Shown: in pieces, positions 15,802 to 23,995 of the stretch | Layout of the letters: every line of letters begins with the position of its first letter | How positions within the stretch are numbered: position 1 is the first letter of the stretch | Assembly (NCBI GenBank): GCA_023423715.1 | Contig: JAFAFC010000020.1 | Location: 62,001-126,000 of the forward strand | Reading direction: 5' to 3' | DNA length: 64,000 bases | Origin: Bacteroidota bacterium | Lineage (GTDB): Bacteria > Bacteroidota > Bacteroidia > Flavobacteriales > Weeksellaceae | Made by a program: the position numbers and the translations under genes | Notes under the pieces: model-generated | What the model was told of the DNA's origin: nothing | The model's input: the letters and a program-made list of their open reading frames with translations, nothing else | The model's database searches: none

Positions 15802-16773
15802 ATGTACCAAAACAGAATCGTTTTTACGCTTCTGTTTTTGGTTTTTTCAAGCAGCTTTGTTTTCGCTCAAAAGCCTGTTGTAGTCGAACGTCAAGTGACT
15901 TTGATGGGTTCGGTTTTCAATATTACGTTGGTGGACAAAGATTCTATAAGTGCGAATAAAAACATCGATTTAACCATTGAAGAAATTTCTCGAATTGAAA
16001 ATTTAATTTCGGAATGGCAACCGCATACGCAGATTTCGCAAGTCAATCAAAATGCAGGAATACAGCCTGTGAAAGTCGATAAGGAAGTTTTTGATCTTAC
16101 AAAACGTGCTATTGATTATTCTAAAATGTCGAATGGAGCATTTGATATTTCAACAGTTTCGATGGATAAAATTTGGCGTTTTGACGGTTCAATGACCGAA
16201 ATGCCATCGCAAGAATCTATTAAAAAATCTATTTCCAATGTTGATTATCGCAATATTATTTTGGATTCCGTAAACTCAACAATTTATCTTAAAAATAAAG
16301 GCATGAAAATCGGTTTTGGCTCAATAGGAAAGGGTTATGCCGCTGATAAAGGTCGAGAATTAATGAATAAGAAAGGCATCAAAGCCGGAATTGTCAACGC
16401 TTCTGGCGATATTGCGACTTGGGGAGCGCAACCTAACGGAAAACCTTGGGCGATCGGTATCCGAAATCCCTTTAAACGTCAAAAGATTGCTAAAATTTTA
16501 AAACTTAAAAACTCCGCCGTTGCCACTTCGGGAAGCTATGAAAAGTACGCCGAAATCGATGGTGTGCGTTATTCTCATATCATCAATCCAAAAACGGGAT
16601 TTCCCGCAACTGGACTTACGAGCGTCACAATTTACGGTCCTTCATCTGAATTTTGCAACGCGCTAAGCACTTCAATCATGGTTTTAGGCGAAAAAGATGG
16701 ACTGAAATTAGTCCGAAAATTCCCAGAGTATCGCTACTTGTTGATAACGGATGAGGGGAAAGTTCGACGTTAA
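15802..16773 (+). CDS. apbE: FAD:protein FMN transferase ApbE
   Basis: Protein of 323 residues. I chose ATG 15802 over the TTG at 15778 because it begins a signal peptide (1-23, ending VFAQ) and avoids overlap with the reductase gene. ApbE motifs are present in order: MGSVFNITL, EISRIENLISEW, GSIGKGYAADKG, GIVNASGDIATWG and YSHIINPKTG with the metal-binding Asp/Thr region GPSSEFCNALSTSIMVLG. ApbE attaches FMN by a phosphoester to Ser/Thr of exported redox proteins. It is last in the ankyrin-DUF2271-PepSY operon, and its stop is 5 bp from the convergent array gene. Confidence 0.9.
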   Translation: MYQNRIVFTLLFLVFSSSFVFAQKPVVVERQVTLMGSVFNITLVDKDSISANKNIDLTIEEISRIENLISEWQPHTQISQVNQNAGIQPVKVDKEVFDLTKRAIDYSKMSNGAFDISTVSMDKIWRFDGSMTEMPSQESIKKSISNVDYRNIILDSVNSTIYLKNKGMKIGFGSIGKGYAADKGRELMNKKGIKAGIVNASGDIATWGAQPNGKPWAIGIRNPFKRQKIAKILKLKNSAVATSGSYEKYAEIDGVRYSHIINPKTGFPATGLTSVTIYGPSSEFCNALSTSIMVLGEKDGLKLVRKFPEYRYLLITDEGKVRR

Positions 16774-16778
16774 TTTCA

Positions 16779-17519
16779 CTAAAAGTTCATCGGATACGCG
16801 ATAATAAAATTCTCAGGTACTAGTTCTTGGGTTACTGCAAAATTTACTATTTGCACATTGGAAGCTACTGGCGAAAAATAATCATAGTGATATTTAAGAA
16901 AATATGTTTTTGGAGTATCCGAAGTTTGATTTATAAAAAACTCACCCGTAATTAAACCACTTGGATTTGGTCCTATTATGGAAGTACTTGAGAATACAGC
17001 GTTTGTCACGATATCTGCTGTTGGAGATGGCGTTATATTGTCGGAATTATCGTCATAAAAACTAGCTCTAATCCAAATATTTCGTCCATCTTGAAGCGGA
17101 TAATAATTAACTTCTGTTGTTTTCTTATTTTGAACATACACGCCAATTGAAGCTACTACCAACCATTTCCCTTTGGGTAAAGTCAATGTAGTTCCTGTAT
17201 TTCTAGCGTTACTGCGTCTTACAGTGATTGGGTATGAGTCAAAAGTTTCCGTTTTGGTATAAGCAGTTTGATTGAATTTGGCTAAAATAGAAGGTTTGGA
17301 AAGATTTATATTTTGCCAAGTTGCATTTCCTAAATTGTCAGAAACCAAGGTTTTGTTGGCTGCTGGGAGATAATTAGGATCGGTTGCTTCGAATCGTATT
17401 TTTCCTTTTACATGAAGTCTTTCTTGTGGATTTTTTGTGTTAATTCCCACATTTCCTTTTTGAGCAAAAACGAGCAAAGAGGAGCTTAAAAATAGATATG
17501 ATAGTAGGTGTTTTTTCAT
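16779..17519 (-). CDS. Secreted array paralogue, second locus, gene 3
   Basis: Protein of 246 residues. I start it at 17519 (MKKHLLSYLF), which gives a proper signal peptide ending VFAQ; the frame extends upstream to 17630 but that would overlap the previous gene. After the signal come KGNVGINTKNPQERLHVKGK, a beta-rich body with the strand motif GKWLVVASIGVYV, and the end ENFIIAYPMNF. It is a shorter subfamily than the 1-7 kb arrays, lacking the FNIDGAKDN segment. Last of three leftward genes, 10 bp after its neighbour. Confidence 0.75.
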   Translation of the reverse strand: MKKHLLSYLFLSSSLLVFAQKGNVGINTKNPQERLHVKGKIRFEATDPNYLPAANKTLVSDNLGNATWQNINLSKPSILAKFNQTAYTKTETFDSYPITVRRSNARNTGTTLTLPKGKWLVVASIGVYVQNKKTTEVNYYPLQDGRNIWIRASFYDDNSDNITPSPTADIVTNAVFSSTSIIGPNPSGLITGEFFINQTSDTPKTYFLKYHYDYFSPVASNVQIVNFAVTQELVPENFIIAYPMNF

Positions 17520-17529
17520 CGATTTTGAA

Positions 17530-18216
17530 TTAAAAAATGGGTAAAGCAAAAATTTGATTTTCAGGTTCTGAAGCAGATCCAAAATTTGTGAATCCCGCTG
17601 AAGAATTATTGATTCGATTAATATTTGCAATAAAATAATAGGTTTTGGTTGACCCAGACGAGTTGGAAATAAAAATATTTCCTTTCATCATTTGATAAGT
17701 CGAAGGCGAATAGTATGAACCATAAAAATAGCCTTTTCCAGATGTTGCTCCAGTTATAATATCTTTGGAAGGTACTAAGCCCGTTGGAGAATCAGCCACT
17801 GAAAACTGACAGTTTAAGACCGTATTTGAATTTTTTGATAAATCTACAGTGGGACGTAATACAACCGCGCCCGTTATTTGCCATTTTCCAGGTGGAAGAG
17901 CAATTTGTATCAAAGTTGTTTGCCATCCTGGACCAGCTTGATTAATAGTAGAACCAGCTGTAGGTAGCTTAACAATTTGGATTCCTCGAAACACATCTGT
18001 CGGAACTTTTTTAAATGTTCCAAATTCATCTTCGCTTTGTACCGTATAAAAGCTTGTGGATGTATTTACACCATCTTCTTGTCTAATAATGTATTTGGCA
18101 TCTCCTTTTACGTGAAGCGTTGTTGTAGGTGATGTGGTTCCGATTCCAACATTTCCGGTTTGTGCGTAGGTACTAAAGGCCCAAGCAAGAAAGACTATTG
18201 TAGATAATTTTTTCAT
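17530..18216 (-). CDS. Secreted array paralogue, second locus, gene 2
   Basis: Protein of 228 residues with a signal peptide ending TYAQ, then TGNVGIGTTSPTTTLHVKGD, the typical fibre-type motif, a PPGKWQITGAVVL strand and the end ENQIFALPIF. Between them is a beta-rich domain with a YFYGSYYSPSTYQMMKG segment shared in style with the 18226-18921 protein. It is 9 bp downstream of gene 1 and 10 bp upstream of gene 3, so one transcript is likely. Confidence 0.75.
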   Translation of the reverse strand: MKKLSTIVFLAWAFSTYAQTGNVGIGTTSPTTTLHVKGDAKYIIRQEDGVNTSTSFYTVQSEDEFGTFKKVPTDVFRGIQIVKLPTAGSTINQAGPGWQTTLIQIALPPGKWQITGAVVLRPTVDLSKNSNTVLNCQFSVADSPTGLVPSKDIITGATSGKGYFYGSYYSPSTYQMMKGNIFISNSSGSTKTYYFIANINRINNSSAGFTNFGSASEPENQIFALPIF

Positions 18217-18225
18217 GAATTTGGT

Positions 18226-18921
18226 TTAATTCGTTGTAGAAATAGGGTAGGCATAAATTCGGTTTTCCCCCCAGAAAGCTGACAGTTTGAACAATGGTAG
18301 AATATTGGGATCGCTCGTTACTGCAGTGCGATCTGATTTTCCCCATAAATAATAGGTTTTATTTTGTGTCGATGCATTTTCTAGTAATGCATATCCTTCA
18401 ACCATACCATACATACTTGGCGTAATTAACGAACCTGTAATTTTGGTTGCTCCTCCAGGAATGTAATCGCTAGTTGCGTTTGCATTGGTATTAGAATCTG
18501 TAAAATACGATGAAACCCGAATAACAATATCATCATATCGAAGAGAGGATGATGTGTTGTTGGTTGCATTGGCATTATAATCGGTTGGAATTAGTAATGA
18601 AGCCTTAACCAACCATTTTCCAGGTGAAAGTGTGATGTTTCCATTCAAATAGGTATTTGTAGGGATATCACCACTATAACCAGTCGCATTTCCGATGGAG
18701 CCCATTACAGCGTTAGGAATTAATGGCGACCATTTCATGGAACCATTATCAAATACTTGAAGTAAATAGCCATTTCCTTTCGAAGGATGATCAAGTCGTA
18801 AACTTCCTTTAATGTGAAGTTCAGATTGAGGATCGTTTGTTCCAATCCCAACTTTTCCAGTTTGAGAATAGAGAACCGAAGAAAATAAGAAAGAAGAAAT
18901 CAGGAAAATTATTTTCATCAT
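18226..18921 (-). CDS. Secreted array paralogue, second locus, gene 1
   Basis: Protein of 231 residues with a signal peptide ending LYSQ, then TGKVGIGTNDPQSELHIKGS, LSPGKWLVKASLLIP and the end ENRIYAYPISTTN. First gene of the second array. It has its own promoter (19019-19051) and a leader of about 90 bases that can form two hairpins. The TPR-AraC regulator upstream on the same strand is the likely controller. Confidence 0.75.
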   Translation of the reverse strand: MMKIIFLISSFLFSSVLYSQTGKVGIGTNDPQSELHIKGSLRLDHPSKGNGYLLQVFDNGSMKWSPLIPNAVMGSIGNATGYSGDIPTNTYLNGNITLSPGKWLVKASLLIPTDYNANATNNTSSSLRYDDIVIRVSSYFTDSNTNANATSDYIPGGATKITGSLITPSMYGMVEGYALLENASTQNKTYYLWGKSDRTAVTSDPNILPLFKLSAFWGENRIYAYPISTTN

Positions 18922-18940
18922 TTGTGTTTTTAAAAGTATA

Positions 18941-18960
18941 GAACAACTGTGTTTTTGTTC
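18941..18960. repeat. Small leader hairpin
   Basis: GAACAA at 18941-18946 and TTGTTC at 18955-18960 are 6-bp arms with an 8-base loop, about 20 bases before the first array start codon. Confidence 0.4.
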
Positions 18961-18975
18961 GAATTAAATTTTAAG

Positions 18976-19006
18976 AACAATGCTTGAAATGTTGAGAAGC
19001 ATTGTT
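18976..19006. repeat. Leader hairpin of the second array
   Basis: AACAATGCTT at 18976-18985 and AAGCATTGTT at 18997-19006 are perfect 10-bp arms with an 11-base loop. From the predicted minus-strand start it covers about +7 to +37. It could stabilise the mRNA, act as an operator, or terminate the regulator gene, though the downstream T tract on the minus strand is poor. Confidence 0.55.
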
Positions 19007-19018
19007 TTTATTTCGAGT

Positions 19019-19051
19019 CAAAAATACATGCTCTTTGCCTTTAAAAACAAA
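19019..19051 (-). promoter_or_regulatory. Promoter of the second array
   Basis: On the minus strand TTTG (19051-19048) and TATTTTTG (19026-19019) are separated by 21 bases, a complete -33/-7 pair. Confidence 0.65.
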
Positions 19052-19119
19052 GGTTTACCTTGCCAAATCTTAAAAAAAGACAGTGTAAAACAAGATGTAA
19101 AGTATTTATAATCAATATT

Positions 19120-20697
19120 TTAAAGCGGATTGTTTTCTTTTGCGTTGGCAATGAAAACAGAAGGTGAAATGCCTGTTATTTTCTTGAATATTTTAGCAAA
19201 TGCGGTGTGTGAAGGGTAGCCCGTTAACTCGGCCAAATGACTAATTTTATAATTCTGATAGACCGAATTTTCATAAATTTTCTTGCAGATGTAATCTATT
19301 CGAAGTTCGTTGATATACTGATTAAAACTTTTTCCACGAGACGCATTGACCAATTCAGAAATATAACTTTGGTTAGTCCCGAATTGAGAAGCCACATAAG
19401 AAAGGCTTACTCTCGGACTCAAAAATGCTTCCGATTTTTCAAACTTTTCTAATTTTTGAAGCAGTTTATTTTCGGTGTCTTCGGCCGCAGACGATGCTGT
19501 TTTTTTGATTTTTACATTAGAAATTTCAACTTCATTTTCTTTACGTTTGGTATCGTCTATCGTATTTTGAAGCTTGTCTATGGTTATCTGGAAAAGACGT
19601 TTTTCTTCTTTCCTTTTCCGATGTAATTTCATATTAACAAATAATGCTAAGGAAACAATGAAACTCACAAGAACGCCAGAGATAATAAGGTTGATTTTTT
19701 TGCTTTTTTCTTGTTCCTGAACGATACGCATTTCATTTTTAATCGATTCGGAAAGCGCATTTTTTTCTTCGTTACTTATCTGATTTTTTAGTGCAAGATA
19801 TTTTTCATTATAAAGTGTATACTTCTTTGGTTGGTCAATTTTAGAATACGCTTGTGCTAAAGTATAGTTTATCTCAGCTTCGATGTACGAACGATTGTTG
19901 TCATTGAATTTAGCTGCTTCTTGCAGGATTTTTATGGCTTTTTCATAATCTCCTTGATGAAAATAGATTTTCCCCAAAAAACTAAAATTATAGGCACGTT
20001 CAAAACTATAATTTTCTTTATTTTGAGCTGCGTAGCTCAACGCTTTGTTAAAAGCTTCTTCGGCATCTTTCCAACTATTTTTGTTGTATAATGTTTCGCC
20101 AATAGATGAGTAAATCATAGAATATTCACCGTGTACGCTTCCTTCTTTTCGAATCTTTTCGTAGCGATCGGTGTATTTTAGAGCTTCTTGATAGCTATGT
20201 AAAGATTCATCGTATCGACCTTGCAGATTGAGATTTTGCCCTAATTGTGTTGAAATTCGCATCGCACTAAAATTCCGATTAACCTCATTTGGCTCATGTT
20301 GTATTTCCTCTTGTGCCTTCAAAATGTAATGGTAGGATTGCTCATGCAAATTCATTTTGGTGTACAAATTGGCTAAGGCAAGGTTTGAGTTCACACGAAG
20401 TTCATAATTGGTCGTTTTTTCAGCAACTTTGATGGCTTGTGTAAGATAGGGAATCGCTTTGGAAGATTTTCCCATGATAGAATACGAAGTTCCTATCCCT
20501 ATTAAAGCATACGATTGTTCAAGAGGACTTGCGTTTGGGTATTTCAGGATTTTGTTTCCTAAATCAATTGCTTCCTGAGGAGAATCGAATTGAATTTGAA
20601 ACAATTTTCCAACCCAATCAAAGGCTTCGGAATTTTGTGAAAAGGCAAGTTTGGTAGCTAGTATAAATATCAATACGAGCAATCGTTTTTTGATCAT
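19120..20697 (-). CDS. TPR membrane regulator with AraC-type DNA-binding domain
   Basis: Protein of 525 residues with the same design as that at 7565-9112. A signal peptide (1-20, ending AFSQ) precedes five or more TPR motifs (for example LGKIYFHQGDYEKAIKILQE around 241-260), a membrane helix at about 335-355, a charged linker and an AraC-type domain at about 435-520 (YKISHLAELTGYPSHTAFAKIF, GISPSVFI). It likely senses something through the periplasmic TPR part and binds DNA on the cytosolic side. It lies directly upstream of the second array. No phosphorylation domain is present. Confidence 0.85.
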   Translation of the reverse strand: MIKKRLLVLIFILATKLAFSQNSEAFDWVGKLFQIQFDSPQEAIDLGNKILKYPNASPLEQSYALIGIGTSYSIMGKSSKAIPYLTQAIKVAEKTTNYELRVNSNLALANLYTKMNLHEQSYHYILKAQEEIQHEPNEVNRNFSAMRISTQLGQNLNLQGRYDESLHSYQEALKYTDRYEKIRKEGSVHGEYSMIYSSIGETLYNKNSWKDAEEAFNKALSYAAQNKENYSFERAYNFSFLGKIYFHQGDYEKAIKILQEAAKFNDNNRSYIEAEINYTLAQAYSKIDQPKKYTLYNEKYLALKNQISNEEKNALSESIKNEMRIVQEQEKSKKINLIISGVLVSFIVSLALFVNMKLHRKRKEEKRLFQITIDKLQNTIDDTKRKENEVEISNVKIKKTASSAAEDTENKLLQKLEKFEKSEAFLSPRVSLSYVASQFGTNQSYISELVNASRGKSFNQYINELRIDYICKKIYENSVYQNYKISHLAELTGYPSHTAFAKIFKKITGISPSVFIANAKENNPL

Positions 20698-20803
20698 TTG
20701 TGATGGAGATTCTTGTGTTTTTGTTTTTTTTGAAAAATGTAGGCCGCATTTTTCGCTTGTAAAAATACTAAATATTTGATTAGTTTGGGTTTAGAATTAT
20801 ACC

Positions 20804-20844
20804 AGAAAAAACGAATCCAAATTGAAGGTTACAATTTGGATTCG
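20804..20844 (-). terminator. Terminator of the TonB receptor gene
   Basis: ACGAATCCAAATTG at 20810-20823 and CAATTTGGATTCGT at 20831-20844 are perfect 14-bp arms. On the minus strand a TTTTTT run follows (20809-20804). Confidence 0.9.
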
Positions 20845-20861
20845 TCGTTCTGATTTTAAAT

Positions 20862-22892
20862 TTAAAAATTAACAAAAACGCCAATATTAAAACTTCGCCC
20901 ACGTTCTAATAGTCGTTGTTGATTATTGCTGCTCAAAGTTCTACTCAAATGTTCTGCGTAGGCTCTGTTAAACAAATTGCTGACTTCAACTTGAAATTTA
21001 ATATTCTCTTGAATTTTAAAATTCGTGTACAAATCAACTACTGAAAAATCAGGCGTTTTTAATTCTTTGAAATCGGTGTTCACACGATTTTGGGCACCCG
21101 AAAAACGATAATTTATTCCGTATGAAAATTGCTGATATTGACCTTCAAAATTCCATTTTAGGTTGAGGGAAGCAATTTCTGCCAAAGGCATTTTTTTGTC
21201 CAAATCTTCGGCATAAGTGTAGGCAACGGCAATATCGGTTTTGTAATTCGGTGAAAATTGCCATTGCAAACGCGCTTCAACACCAGCTTTCATTGCTTTT
21301 TCAATATTCTGAATTTGTCTCACACCAGGACTTTGCATCGAATTCGATTTAATATCAGGATTAACCACAGCGCCAATATAATTTTGCATAAAAGCATAAA
21401 AGATATCCGTTTGAAAATGGAAATTCGAGGTATGGAAGGTGTAAATTAAATCTGCTTGATTGTTAGTTTCTGGCTTTACTAAAGGATTTCCGACAACATC
21501 ATAATTGTCATTTCCAACTGGGAAACGGTTGATAAATCGCTCTGTCAAGCTTCCACTTCGTTGCGCACGTCCTAACCAAATCGCCAAATCTGAGTGTTTT
21601 CCAAACTTTTGCTGATAACCCAAACTAAAACTGTGATTCAATTGCTCACTCTTCATTCCGCCGTACAATTGTTCAAATAATTTGGACATTTCGCCTGCGT
21701 TTGCCGTGTTATAATCCATTCGATAAGAAGCAGTAAGTTTTGATGTTGCAAAATTCTTTGAAAATTCATTAAACCAACCAACTTGATCGATGTGAGAATC
21801 TTGCCACGAACTCCCATCTTTAGGCATCATCATGGGCGAACTCATCGTCATGCTTTCGTTTTCCGCTTGTTCATGTTTGTAATCGAAACCAGAATAAAGA
21901 TTCCACGAATTTTTTCCCCACTTGCTTTCAATTCTTCCGCCATAAGTTTTGGAAGCGACATTGCTGATCATCATTCTTTTAGGATCGCCCATTGAGTGGT
22001 GAACCTGCGTGAAATAAGCATTGTAAGTCATTTCCTTTAAAAGAGAATTTTTATAAATGCTTTGATGATTCAGTTGAGTCATCCAAGTTTTATCGTAAAT
22101 TAAATCCATTTTTAGAGCCGCAAATTCGACATTTCGTCCTTGATTTGTGTTCACTTGCAAACTTGTCATTTCGTCATCCGACCATTTGTATTGAATTTTT
22201 GAGCCTATCGAATAACGTTTAAATGCGGAACGAACTTCGTCGCCATTCCCATCTTTGTATCGGTCGCCATCGTTGTAACTTCCGAATAAATCAACATTAA
22301 ATTTTTTGGAAGTAAGTTGCGACATCAATTCATTTCTAAAAATAGAACCGTTGCTATCGTAACTGCTAGAAAATCTATTTTTTAGCTTGGTTTTATCGGT
22401 GAAAATTGGTTTTTCTGAAACGAAATTAATAGTTCCACCCAAAGTCGATCCAAAGCGAAATTGATATGGTCCTTTGTAGATTTGAGCTTCGGCAACGCTG
22501 TTCATATTAATTTGCGAAATCGAAGGTTCCATGCGGCTTGGACAAGCATTAATGGCATAAACAGCACCGTCGGTAACGATGTTGAGCTGTTCATATTTAA
22601 AACCTCTGAGAACAGGATCTGTACCGAAGTTTCCAGCTTTTTTGATTCCTGAAATTTCGGGTAAAGTTTTTAAGAAATTTCCTGCATCGTGGTCGAGAAG
22701 TTGGGTTGAACTTACCTTTATTTGTTTTGAATTTTGATGATTTTGGATATTTAATTTCGTGATTTTCACGACTTCGATATTCTGAATTTTTATGCTGTCT
22801 TGGTTTTGAGCTTGCACAAAATTAAAGCTCGCCACCGAGCAGAATAAACCGAAACCTATCTTGTAAATAGCTTTTTGATGTTTTAATAACAT
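20862..22892 (-). CDS. TonB-dependent receptor, probable copper receptor (OprC-like)
   Basis: Outer-membrane receptor of 676 residues: signal peptide (1-29, ending VQAQ), plug domain (about 55-165, with LRGFKYEQLNIVTDGA and IYKGPYQFRFGSTLGGTINF) and a beta-barrel ending in Phe (NIGVFVNF). Two features point to copper: a CxxxM motif in the plug (Cys117, Met121) and an HxM motif (His299, Met301), the combination described for the principal Cu site of OprC, plus a Met-rich loop SMTMSSPMMMP. The context (Cys-rich small protein, copper nitrite reductase, Sco protein) fits. The metal assignment is inference. Confidence 0.7.
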   Translation of the reverse strand: MLLKHQKAIYKIGFGLFCSVASFNFVQAQNQDSIKIQNIEVVKITKLNIQNHQNSKQIKVSSTQLLDHDAGNFLKTLPEISGIKKAGNFGTDPVLRGFKYEQLNIVTDGAVYAINACPSRMEPSISQINMNSVAEAQIYKGPYQFRFGSTLGGTINFVSEKPIFTDKTKLKNRFSSSYDSNGSIFRNELMSQLTSKKFNVDLFGSYNDGDRYKDGNGDEVRSAFKRYSIGSKIQYKWSDDEMTSLQVNTNQGRNVEFAALKMDLIYDKTWMTQLNHQSIYKNSLLKEMTYNAYFTQVHHSMGDPKRMMISNVASKTYGGRIESKWGKNSWNLYSGFDYKHEQAENESMTMSSPMMMPKDGSSWQDSHIDQVGWFNEFSKNFATSKLTASYRMDYNTANAGEMSKLFEQLYGGMKSEQLNHSFSLGYQQKFGKHSDLAIWLGRAQRSGSLTERFINRFPVGNDNYDVVGNPLVKPETNNQADLIYTFHTSNFHFQTDIFYAFMQNYIGAVVNPDIKSNSMQSPGVRQIQNIEKAMKAGVEARLQWQFSPNYKTDIAVAYTYAEDLDKKMPLAEIASLNLKWNFEGQYQQFSYGINYRFSGAQNRVNTDFKELKTPDFSVVDLYTNFKIQENIKFQVEVSNLFNRAYAEHLSRTLSSNNQQRLLERGRSFNIGVFVNF

Positions 22893-22965
22893 GATTTTTG
22901 TATTGTTGAATGATTACTTTGCTGAATTCTAAATAAATCCAACTTCGAAAAAATAATTTTAAAAA

Positions 22966-23325
22966 TTATCCAACAATAGGAGGTTCGTCCAACAATTTTG
23001 CGGTTGGAGATTGGTAAGGTGGGGTCGTTACTTCAATCATTTTTGTTGAGATAGGATAGACTCTTTTTTCAACGGAAAGCTGTACCTGAATAGGTTTTGT
23101 AAAACTAAATCCACAACAAATAAGAAGTAATTGAGATTGCGGTTTTTGGTTCTCTGGTTTTGTTACTTGACATTTTCCATGGCACTCTAATTCAGGTTTA
23201 CTTTTGTTTTCACAATGCATTTCGTAAAAATCTTGGTTTACATAATAGTCCATCCAAACCAAAGTGGATTGGTTACTACATAATAGTAACATGGATGAAT
23301 AGAGTATGGATAACCAAATTTTCAT
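22966..23325 (-). CDS. Cys-rich small membrane or exported protein
   Basis: Protein of 119 residues with an N-terminal hydrophobic segment (about 3-25). The core is HCENKSKPELECHGKCQ at about 37-53, with Cys38, Cys48 and Cys52 and two His, reminiscent of a metal site, followed by a second hydrophobic stretch LLLICCGFSF. Short proteins with a CxNKxKPxxxCxGKC-like core are common in Bacteroidetes next to TonB receptors. It is upstream of the receptor gene on the same strand (73 bp), so the two are probably co-transcribed. A copper-handling role is inferred from context. Confidence 0.65.
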   Translation of the reverse strand: MKIWLSILYSSMLLLCSNQSTLVWMDYYVNQDFYEMHCENKSKPELECHGKCQVTKPENQKPQSQLLLICCGFSFTKPIQVQLSVEKRVYPISTKMIEVTTPPYQSPTAKLLDEPPIVG

Positions 23326-23391
23326 GTTTATGAATTAGGAGACGGGTTTCTGTCATTTTAGGATGTGAAGAAATACCAACCAATTTTAGGG

Positions 23392-23423
23392 CAAAATTAG
23401 AGATTCTTATTTGGGATTTCCAA
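23392..23423 (-). promoter_or_regulatory. Promoter of the copper receptor unit
   Basis: On the minus strand TAATTTTG (23399-23392) and TTG (23423-23421) are 21 bases apart. The Fnr-type box at 23426-23437 sits immediately upstream of the -33 element. Confidence 0.55.
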
Positions 23424-23425
23424 TA

Positions 23426-23437
23426 TGATAGAAATCA
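23426..23437. promoter_or_regulatory. Fnr-type box between the copper and nirK units
   Basis: TGAT AGAA ATCA is a perfect dyad with the TGAT-N4-ATCA core of Crp/Fnr-family sites. It lies about 45 bp upstream of the predicted leftward start and about 65 bp upstream of the rightward start, so it could serve both units. Confidence 0.5.
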
Positions 23438-23443
23438 GTATCA

Positions 23444-23469
23444 AATAAAAGACTAAAATATCTTTTATT
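23444..23469. promoter_or_regulatory. Candidate Rrf2 operator 1
   Basis: AATAAAAGA (23444-23452) and TCTTTTATT (23461-23469) are perfect 9-bp arms with an 8-base spacer. The site ends 13 bases before the -7 box of the Rrf2 gene, a place suited to autorepression. A similar 26-base segment lies before the RIC gene (27474-27499). Confidence 0.5.
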
Positions 23470-23482
23470 GAAAATTACTTTT

Positions 23483-23490
23483 TATCTTTG
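23483..23490 (+). promoter_or_regulatory. -7 element of the Rrf2-nirK operon
   Basis: TATCTTTG fits TAnnTTTG. Transcription from here would start about 14 bases before ATG 23510, which also rules out the upstream TTG at 23468 as start codon. Confidence 0.6.
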
Positions 23491-23509
23491 TCAAAGAAAT
23501 ATACGAAAG

Positions 23510-23941
23510 ATGTTTTCCAAAACTTGTGAATATGCTTTACGCGCCTTGATTTACATCACCCAACAAACGAAGGATGGTGGAAGAGTGGGGATTAAAGATA
23601 TTGCAAACGGAATTGATTCTCCAGAATATTTTATCGCAAAAATTTTGCAAGATTTAAGTAGAAAAGGGTTTGTACAATCGTTGAAAGGTCCTACAGGAGG
23701 TTTCTATTTGGATAATGAAAGTCTTAATAGATCGTTGATCGAAGTGGTTCGCGAGATTGATGGAGATAAAATTTTTTCAGGTTGTGCTTTAGGTCTGAAG
23801 TCATGTTCAGAAACGCATCCGTGTCCGGTACATAACGAATTCAAGCATATTCGAGATAATCTTAGAACGATGCTTGTAGAAATGAAGATTGGTGATTTTG
23901 TGAATCAGCTTGATGAACATAAAGCATTCTTAAAAAGATAA
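23510..23941 (+). CDS. Rrf2-family Fe-S regulator (NsrR/IscR type)
   Basis: Protein of 143 residues starting MFSKTCEYALRALIYI, the standard Rrf2 N-terminus. The winged helix includes IKDIANGIDSPEYFIAKILQ and the wing GFVQSLKGPTGGFYL. Three Cys follow in the pattern C-x6-C-x5-C (GCALGLKSCSETHPCP), matching the Fe-S ligand region of IscR/NsrR, though their first spacing is usually x5. Leading a nitrite/NO gene set, it is most likely an NO-sensing repressor like NsrR. The palindrome at 23444-23469 is a likely operator. An iron-sulfur-biogenesis role is less likely from context. Confidence 0.8.
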   Translation: MFSKTCEYALRALIYITQQTKDGGRVGIKDIANGIDSPEYFIAKILQDLSRKGFVQSLKGPTGGFYLDNESLNRSLIEVVREIDGDKIFSGCALGLKSCSETHPCPVHNEFKHIRDNLRTMLVEMKIGDFVNQLDEHKAFLKR

Positions 23942-23995
23942 ATAGAATAGTCGATTTATCATAAAATAAGATAAAAAGATACTAAAGTAATTAAT

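Noticed and set aside
17520..17630. Upstream extension of the array gene at 16779-17519
   Set aside because: The extension would hide a good signal peptide and overlap the preceding gene; it is the chance open frame in its end.
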